From: an uncultured Flavobacterium sp.
Lineage (GTDB): Bacteria; Bacteroidota; Bacteroidia; Flavobacteriales; Flavobacteriaceae
Length of the DNA: 64,000 bases
NCBI GenBank assembly: GCA_934636265.1
Contig: CAKUAD010000003.1
Location: 26,308-90,307 of the forward strand
Direction of reading: 5' to 3'
The notes beneath the pieces were generated by a model that saw only the letters and a list, made by a program, of their open reading frames with translations, was not told the DNA's origin and did not search any database. A program made the translations under genes and the position numbers. Shown in pieces: positions 58,878 through 64,000 of the stretch (position 1 is its first letter; each line of letters opens with the position of its first letter).

Positions 58878-60395
58878 ATGTCTTTAGACCACGAAATTCC
58901 GGAAACCAAAACGCTTTATGGCTATCAGCAAGGCGATATCGACGCTATTTTTGAGCGACTCGACAATTCGCGTCCGGATTATCACCTGCTGTATCAGTTG
59001 CCGACGGGTGGCGGAAAGACGGTTATTTTCTCTGAAATAGTGCGCCGATATCTGGCCAAACACGACAAAAAAGTGGTCGTTCTCACCCACCGGATAGAAC
59101 TCTGCCGTCAAACCTCACGGATGCTGACCGGCTTTGGCGTGGTCAACAAAATCATCAACAGCAAAGTCAAGGAACTCCCGGACCAGCATGAGTATTCGTG
59201 CTTTGTCGCCATGGTAGAGACGCTAAAAAACCGCATCAACGACGGCAAGCTTCACCTGGATAACATCGGGCTTGTCATCATCGACGAGGCCCACTACAAT
59301 TCCTTCCGGAAACTGTTCCGGTTCTTTAAAAAATCTTTCGTACTGGGTGTTACCGCCACGCCGCTGAGTTCAAACATCCGCATGCCGATGAATGAGAACT
59401 ACGACGAACTCATTACCGGCGACACCATTCAATCGCTTATAGACAATGGGTTTTTGGCGCGTGCCACAACCTACAGTTACGATGTTGGACTTTCGTCGCT
59501 CAAGGTGGGCATCAACGGCGACTATACGGTAAAATCTTCAGAGGAATTGTACTCAACTTTCCTGATGCAAGAGAAACTTTTGCATGCGTATCAGGAAAAA
59601 TCGCTCGGGAAAAAGACACTTATCTTTAACAACGGCATCAACACTTCGCTTTACGTGTACGACATGTTCAGGGAGGCCGGCTATCCCATCCGCCATCTGG
59701 ACAACACCACGCCACCCGATGTGCGACGCGAAATCCTGCTGTGGTTCAAGAAAACGCCTGATGCGGTACTGACTTCGGTTGGGATATTGACCACCGGATT
59801 TGACGAACCGACGGTGGAAAGCATCATCCTGAACCGCGCCACCAAGTCCCTTACGTTATATTTCCAGATGATTGGCCGCGGGTCTAGGAGACTGCCGCAC
59901 AAAAAAGAGTTTACCATCATCGATTTGGGCAACAATGCCGCGCGTTTTGGGCTGTGGAACGAACCTGTAAACTGGCAGCACATCTTTAAATCGCCCGAAC
60001 TTTATCTTGAAAACCTGCGCGAAGATGCGGAAATTGAGATGAATTTTCGCTACACCATGCCGGCGGCCGTCAGGGCACTTTTTGCCAACACGCCCGATGT
60101 GTCTTTTGACGTTGACGAAGAGCATCGGATGGCCATGGCTTCTGGGCAAAAATCAAAGGTGGTTTTTGAGCGTTCACTGCAGCAGCACGCCCGGATGGTT
60201 GTGGACAATGCACGCGATCTTCCGCACGCCCGTGCCCTGATCAGGGAGCTCGGTTACGACATCGAATCGCGGATGAAACGCTATGCCTCATGCCTCACCA
60301 ACAGCAGCAAAAACTACAAAGAATGGCTGATTGAGGACTACAAGACCAAACTGCAACTCACGGCGTCAAAAATGATGCGCGAAAAACTGTTTTAA
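58878..60395 (+). CDS. SF2 DEAD/DEAH helicase (SSL2/type III restriction-like), solitary
   Basis: 505 residues. Walker A LPTGGGKTVIFSEI (about 38-51), VLTHRIELCRQTSRML, DEAH in LVIIDEAHYNSF, TATPLSS, TTGFDEPTVESI and QMIGRGSRRLPHK are SF2 motifs. The C-terminal 120 residues are helical with no nuclease motif. It resembles RadD/YejH and the SSL2 group. No methylase, nuclease or defence partner is adjacent, so a defence role is not supported. It is divergent from nfi with its own promoter, and may act in DNA repair. Confidence 0.88.
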   Translation: MSLDHEIPETKTLYGYQQGDIDAIFERLDNSRPDYHLLYQLPTGGGKTVIFSEIVRRYLAKHDKKVVVLTHRIELCRQTSRMLTGFGVVNKIINSKVKELPDQHEYSCFVAMVETLKNRINDGKLHLDNIGLVIIDEAHYNSFRKLFRFFKKSFVLGVTATPLSSNIRMPMNENYDELITGDTIQSLIDNGFLARATTYSYDVGLSSLKVGINGDYTVKSSEELYSTFLMQEKLLHAYQEKSLGKKTLIFNNGINTSLYVYDMFREAGYPIRHLDNTTPPDVRREILLWFKKTPDAVLTSVGILTTGFDEPTVESIILNRATKSLTLYFQMIGRGSRRLPHKKEFTIIDLGNNAARFGLWNEPVNWQHIFKSPELYLENLREDAEIEMNFRYTMPAAVRALFANTPDVSFDVDEEHRMAMASGQKSKVVFERSLQQHARMVVDNARDLPHARALIRELGYDIESRMKRYASCLTNSSKNYKEWLIEDYKTKLQLTASKMMREKLF

Positions 60396-60429
60396 TCTGT
60401 TAAAGAGCGGCTTAGGTGTAACTAAACAA

Positions 60430-60482
60430 TCGACGAAATGCATATACATACGACGAACGCACACCAATGTGCATTTCATCGA
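60430..60482. promoter_or_regulatory. Overlapping inverted repeats upstream of the pelF-like gene
   Basis: Outer arms TCGACGAAATGCA (60430-60442) and TGCATTTCATCGA (60470-60482) pair at 12 of 13 positions. Inside, GCACA (60459-60463) and TGTGC (60468-60472) form a second stem that shares three bases with the outer right arm, so the two stems exclude each other. CGACGAA also recurs directly at 60431 and 60451. No T-run follows. It could be a regulator site or a switchable structure. Confidence 0.5.
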
Positions 60483-60531
60483 CTAATTTATGCTTTGAAC
60501 TAAAGTTTTTTCAAAAACTCATGCGGTAATC

Positions 60532-60539
60532 TACTTTTG
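60532..60539 (+). promoter_or_regulatory. -7 promoter element (TACTTTTG) of the pelF-like gene
   Basis: Perfect TAnnTTTG, 10 nt upstream of the ATG at 60550. No TTG at -33 spacing. Confidence 0.6.
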
Positions 60540-60549
60540 TTTCAGAATT

Positions 60550-62130
60550 ATGCAAAGTCCCCAAAGACTTAGCCTGAACCAGGAACAAATGAAGAAGAAT
60601 TACGAAGTTTTACTAATCCTCGAAGGGACGTATCCATACAATGGCGGTGGCGTTTCGACATGGGCCCACATGTTGTGCGAGAAAGTAAAAAATGTAGACT
60701 ACTCGCTGTATTCGATCAACGCGGATTTTGAAGTTACCCCAAAATACAAACTCACCGACAATGTCCGCAAAGTGGTACAGGTTCCCATGTGGGCACCGCT
60801 TGAGCCACGGGAGTTAATGGATTACGGCAAAAAGTACTACAAATTCATAGAGCGCAAGGAAAACAACGACGACGCCGACCTTCGCAATGAGTTCCTGCCT
60901 ATTTTTGAAAGACTCATCAACCACATCTACTCTGACATTACCGATGTTGAAGCACTGGACGACACCATCTTTGACATGTGGAGATATTTCCAAAACCACG
61001 ACTACAAGAAAACAATGCGCAGCTCCTTGGTGTGGAACGCGTTCTGCTATCAGGTAACCGGAATTTTGTCGTCAGACGATATTCCTGATGCGACGCTGTT
61101 TGACCTGACCGTGGGCATGCGCTGGATTTACCGCTTTTTGATGCCACTTTCAGTAGACGTGCCAAAGGCTGATATTTCGCATTTGACGCTGTCAGGTTTC
61201 CCGGTAATTCCGGCACTGGTGCTTAAATACAAATACGGAACGCCGCTGATTGTTACCGAGCACGGGGTTTTTATCCGCGAAAGGCTGATTGCCATCAACG
61301 GTGCAGAGTATTCGTTCTTCCTGAAAAAAATGCTGATCAAATTCTCAGAGTGCATCACCGAACTGGTGTATTACAAGGCGGATAAGATCTTGTCGGTAAA
61401 CAAATTCAACATGACCTGGGAAAAGCTATACGGAGCCAACCCTAACAAAATTGAGGTTATTTACAACGGGATTGACCACCAGCGTTTTGTGCCGGCTCCC
61501 AAGCCTGAGCACCTCAAGGGAACGCCTACGGTTGTTGCGGCCGCGCGTATTTTTGAGCTCAAGGACATTTTGACGATGATCCGCTCATGTGCCGTTGCCA
61601 AACGCACTATCCCTAATGTCAAATACCTAATTTACGGCGACAACAATGCTGTGCCCGAATATACGGCTCAGTGTGAAAAACTGATTGCCGAACTCGACCT
61701 CAAGGACAACTTTATCCTGGCAGGCTACCACTCAAATCCCGAAGCGCTCTTTTGCGAGGGCGACATATCGATCCTGACGTCAATCTCTGAAGGGTTCCCG
61801 TACACCGTACTGGAATCAATGAGTTGCGGAATTCCGGTTGTGGCCACCGATGTAGGAGGCGTGACCGAAGCGCTCGATGCGTCTTGCGGCTATATCTGTA
61901 AACCCAAAGACCACGAGGAGATTGGGAAAAGAGTCGTGGAATTGCTCCAAAACGAAGAACTGCGGCGTCAGATGGGGATCAACGCCCGCAAAAAAGTATC
62001 GGAGAATTTCACTATCGGAAAGTTCATCAGCGAGTATGAAGCCGTTTATGAACGAGTAGCGAGAGGTATAGATAAACAAGTTGTTGAACCAATCTTCCTG
62101 GAACTTGAGCAACGACAGGCAGCCTCATAG
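60550..62130 (+). CDS. pelF: PelF-type GT4 glycosyltransferase
   Basis: 526 residues. An N-terminal DUF3492-like domain with LILEGTYPYNGGGVSTW and the long insertion around EVTPKYKLTDNVRKV are PelF features. The GT4 domain has VIYNGIDHQRF, RIFELKDILTMI, and the nucleotide-sugar site SEGFPYTVLESMSCGIPVVA. In Pel systems PelF polymerises the cationic polysaccharide using UDP-sugars in the cytoplasm. The ATG at 60550 fits the promoter; an ATG 39 nt later is possible. It is followed by a multispanning protein and a GH114-like protein, consistent with an exopolysaccharide locus. Confidence 0.87.
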   Translation: MQSPQRLSLNQEQMKKNYEVLLILEGTYPYNGGGVSTWAHMLCEKVKNVDYSLYSINADFEVTPKYKLTDNVRKVVQVPMWAPLEPRELMDYGKKYYKFIERKENNDDADLRNEFLPIFERLINHIYSDITDVEALDDTIFDMWRYFQNHDYKKTMRSSLVWNAFCYQVTGILSSDDIPDATLFDLTVGMRWIYRFLMPLSVDVPKADISHLTLSGFPVIPALVLKYKYGTPLIVTEHGVFIRERLIAINGAEYSFFLKKMLIKFSECITELVYYKADKILSVNKFNMTWEKLYGANPNKIEVIYNGIDHQRFVPAPKPEHLKGTPTVVAAARIFELKDILTMIRSCAVAKRTIPNVKYLIYGDNNAVPEYTAQCEKLIAELDLKDNFILAGYHSNPEALFCEGDISILTSISEGFPYTVLESMSCGIPVVATDVGGVTEALDASCGYICKPKDHEEIGKRVVELLQNEELRRQMGINARKKVSENFTIGKFISEYEAVYERVARGIDKQVVEPIFLELEQRQAAS

Positions 62131-62179
62131 AAAGCTTCTCGAAAATCTGAATTCCACCAACCGCCCCCAAGACCTACTA

Positions 62180-63796
62180 ATGGAAACCCAGAACGAAAAC
62201 ATTAAGTCGCTGATTGCCGACATACGGGACCGTATTGGTCGTCCGGTAAGCAATCGCGTGGTGATGGCAACGATAGAGTCACTCGGCATCCGCAACAAGG
62301 ACACCGAGGCTGATTTTGGCATTCCGTCGCTATACGAGTTGTCTGACCTTGTGTATTACGAGTTGACAACATCGCCTGAATACGCCGGCGCCAAAAACCT
62401 CAAGGAACAGGAAGCGCTGCAAAAAGGGCCGCGAACCATTCAGGTTTCCGACTATCTCTGGGTCAAGACCAAAATCTTTTTTGAATACTACCCCAAAGGC
62501 ATCCTGCATCTTTTGCCGGTTGCGCTGCAGATTGCGTGTATCATATTCTTTGGATACTCGCTCTGGACCTTTGTAGGATTCAATCACGTTCAATCGACAG
62601 CTGTGGTACTGGGCGTTATTGTCGGTCTTATATCGACTGCCGGATTTGTACAGGTGATAGGGCGGCAGGCTTCCTTTTACTGGAATCACGAAGATTATAT
62701 CATGGTGCGTGAAACGATCAACTACCTGTTGCGCATCGGGTCGAATTCGATCTTTGCTGTGTTGATAGCCATTTTCCTTTGCAACTCATTCCTGCACCTT
62801 TATCCGTTTGGCGTATTGTCGATTGCTTTTGCGTACGCCTTGTTGATCGGTTTGCTGGTTTTGGTACTGGCTCCGCTGCACACCATCAAGCAGCGCTGGG
62901 TAATCAGTGTGGCCATTACGATTGCGACTGCGGTGGCCATCGCCCTAAAAACCTTTACCATTTTGCCCATTTATGTAACGCATTGGGTGGGAATTGCCGT
63001 GGCGATCTTGATTTCAAAAGGATTCATCGAGCTGTTTTTTCGCAGGATTATCAAGCAAAAAAGCGCCAAATCAAATCTCAGGATTCGACCCAACGTGCTG
63101 TTCTACAACAATTACAGGTACTTTTTATACGGGACGATGCTTTATGTTTTCGTCTTTATCGACAGGATTCTCGCCTGGTCGAGCACCAAGGACGCGCAGC
63201 CGCAACCTTTTGTCGTTTACTTTGACAAGGATTATGAACTGGGAATGGACCTTGCCATCGTGATTTTCCTGCTTTTGGCCGGTGTTATGGAATATGCCAT
63301 TGCATCGTTTGCCCGTTTCATGGACATTGCGCAAAAAAACACCTCTTTTAAAACCCCGAAAGAATTCAACCGAACCCTCAAAAAAATGTACTGGGGCCAT
63401 ATCCGGACCCTTTGGATTACGGCGGCACTGGTTGGTGTGTTGATTTACTCGTATATTACACAGCCATGGGGCTACCGCGCTCAGTTTCAGGAAAATCTTG
63501 ACGAATTGAGTATCCGCGTATGCATCGTTGGCGGACTGGGTTATGTATTTTTGGCCTGGGGAATGCTCAATACATTGTATCAGTTTACGCTCGATCGTCC
63601 CTCAGGTCCGTTAAAGGCGATGGTACTCGCCACTGCGGTGAATTTTGTGGTAGGCCTGGTGCTGAGCCGTTTTGTGGCGTATGATTTTGCCGTTGTGGGA
63701 ATGGCCGTCGGCGCCTTCGTTTTTATGTTGCTCACCCTGAGGCGAAACCTGAAATTTTTTAACCAACTTGATTATTATTACTATGCGGCTTATTAA
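62180..63796 (+). CDS. Multispanning membrane protein, PelG-like
   Basis: 538 residues. About 120 cytoplasmic residues (METQNENIKSLIADIRDRIG) precede ten to twelve membrane helices. The segment NYRYFLYGTMLYVFVFIDRILAW and the end VGMAVGAFVFMLLTLRRNLK resemble PelG, the inner-membrane partner of PelF, but the extra N-terminal domain is unusual. Its stop overlaps the next gene by 14 bases. The ATG at 62180 was chosen because the preceding 33 codons overlap pelF and lack conserved character. A remote homology only. Confidence 0.7.
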   Translation: METQNENIKSLIADIRDRIGRPVSNRVVMATIESLGIRNKDTEADFGIPSLYELSDLVYYELTTSPEYAGAKNLKEQEALQKGPRTIQVSDYLWVKTKIFFEYYPKGILHLLPVALQIACIIFFGYSLWTFVGFNHVQSTAVVLGVIVGLISTAGFVQVIGRQASFYWNHEDYIMVRETINYLLRIGSNSIFAVLIAIFLCNSFLHLYPFGVLSIAFAYALLIGLLVLVLAPLHTIKQRWVISVAITIATAVAIALKTFTILPIYVTHWVGIAVAILISKGFIELFFRRIIKQKSAKSNLRIRPNVLFYNNYRYFLYGTMLYVFVFIDRILAWSSTKDAQPQPFVVYFDKDYELGMDLAIVIFLLLAGVMEYAIASFARFMDIAQKNTSFKTPKEFNRTLKKMYWGHIRTLWITAALVGVLIYSYITQPWGYRAQFQENLDELSIRVCIVGGLGYVFLAWGMLNTLYQFTLDRPSGPLKAMVLATAVNFVVGLVLSRFVAYDFAVVGMAVGAFVFMLLTLRRNLKFFNQLDYYYYAAY

Positions 63797-64000
63797 ACTC
63801 TTTTTGTTTTTGCTGCCGTCGGTAATTACCGGGCAGCCCCAGGCAACGACGGACGCCAAAAGCACATTTTTGGTGTGCTATGGCCGACTTGATCCCGCTC
63901 TGGTCAAAGGATACCGCCTGGTGATTCTGGAAGCTGCGCATTACAAGGCGCACGAAATCCAACTCATGAAAAGAAACAACGACTGCGTTCTGGCCTATAT
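63783..64000 (+). CDS. GH114/PelA-like secreted protein, N-terminal part (partial)
   Basis: At least 72 residues; the gene runs off the window. The signal peptide MRLIKLFLFLLPSVITGQ is followed by FLVCYGRLDPALVKGYRLVI and LEAAHYKAHEIQLMK, then VLAYI. This matches the first strands of the GH114 (endo-alpha-1,4-polygalactosaminidase-like) barrel also found in PelA. It overlaps the PelG-like gene by 14 bases, so the three genes are one operon. Such hydrolases trim or modify Pel polymer in the periplasm. Confidence 0.7.
   Translation, partial: MRLIKLFLFLLPSVITGQPQATTDAKSTFLVCYGRLDPALVKGYRLVILEAAHYKAHEIQLMKRNNDCVLAY

Noticed and set aside
58878..60395. Phage defence system around the SF2 helicase
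   Set aside because: Neighbours are endonuclease V and exopolysaccharide genes, with no nuclease, methylase or toxin partner.

Overview
The window looks like core chromosome of a member of the Flavobacteriaceae (phylum Bacteroidota), most likely Flavobacterium or a close relative. The evidence is an LpxC-FabZ fusion in a lipid A operon, a PorX response regulator with a PglZ-type output domain, a secreted protein with a C-terminal type IX sorting-like domain, many intergenic TAnnTTTG promoter elements (the Bacteroidota -7 box) with few Shine-Dalgarno sites, and several repeats that I recall from flavobacterial genomes. I see no prophage, IS transposase, CRISPR array or rRNA operon. The only clear RNA gene is one tRNA-Val(GAC).

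Layout. 1-12.5 kb: start of a minus-strand gene, recG, a secreted M1 peptidase, a UvrD/PcrA helicase, a Sua5/YrdC-family gene, an OmpA lipoprotein, a GT2 glycosyltransferase overlapping a small PD-(D/E)xK-like protein, and holA. 12.5-22 kb: two secreted or cytosolic unknowns, a PQQ-type sugar dehydrogenase lipoprotein, small membrane and secreted proteins, an OmpW-like porin, ettA, a TPR hybrid histidine kinase and a DEAD-box RNA helicase. 22-29 kb: hutG and hutI separated by a coiled-coil protein, a spermidine-synthase-fold protein, then a plus-strand run of acyltransferase, M14 peptidase, Lrp regulator and DinB-like protein. 28.8-34.4 kb: a polyamine cluster (arginine decarboxylase, deoxyhypusine-synthase-like protein, acidic-tailed protein), aroB and proline dehydrogenase. 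34.5-35.4 kb: tRNA-Val followed by about 0.8 kb without genes, holding a degenerate copy of the tRNA 3' end and two 140-bp repeats with imperfect terminal inverted repeats; this is the most repeat-rich spot in the window. 35.4-39.6 kb: a DUF4258-like protein, ald, tsaE and porX. 39.9-47.3 kb: an HD hydrolase, then lpxD - lpxC/fabZ - lpxA - efp - lpxD-like - NTF2-like - sucD. 47.3-60.4 kb: membrane proteins, an AlkB-like dioxygenase, fabG, a delta-60 repeat T9SS cargo, a VWA membrane protein with a thioredoxin-like partner, an OmpA-family porin, Nudix, thioesterase, endonuclease V and a lone SF2 helicase. 60.5-64 kb: the start of an exopolysaccharide cluster with a PelF-type glycosyltransferase, a PelG-like multispanning protein and the N-terminus of a GH114/PelA-like protein.

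How the genes work together. The Lpx genes give the early lipid A steps, and fabG and FabZ supply fatty acyl chains. Arginine decarboxylase plus the DHS-like enzyme suggest putrescine to homospermidine synthesis. hutG/hutI, proline dehydrogenase and alanine dehydrogenase point to amino-acid catabolism. PorX and the sorting-domain cargo point to type IX secretion.

I found no clearly new multi-gene system. The best leads are the 140-bp MITE-like pair beside the tRNA, the recurring CAGA-TTT-TCTG dyad that matches the ends of those repeats, the divergent Pel-like locus with its overlapping-hairpin leader, and the small ORF ahead of arginine decarboxylase. Gene starts were moved to internal ATGs where promoter position or family N-termini argued for it.
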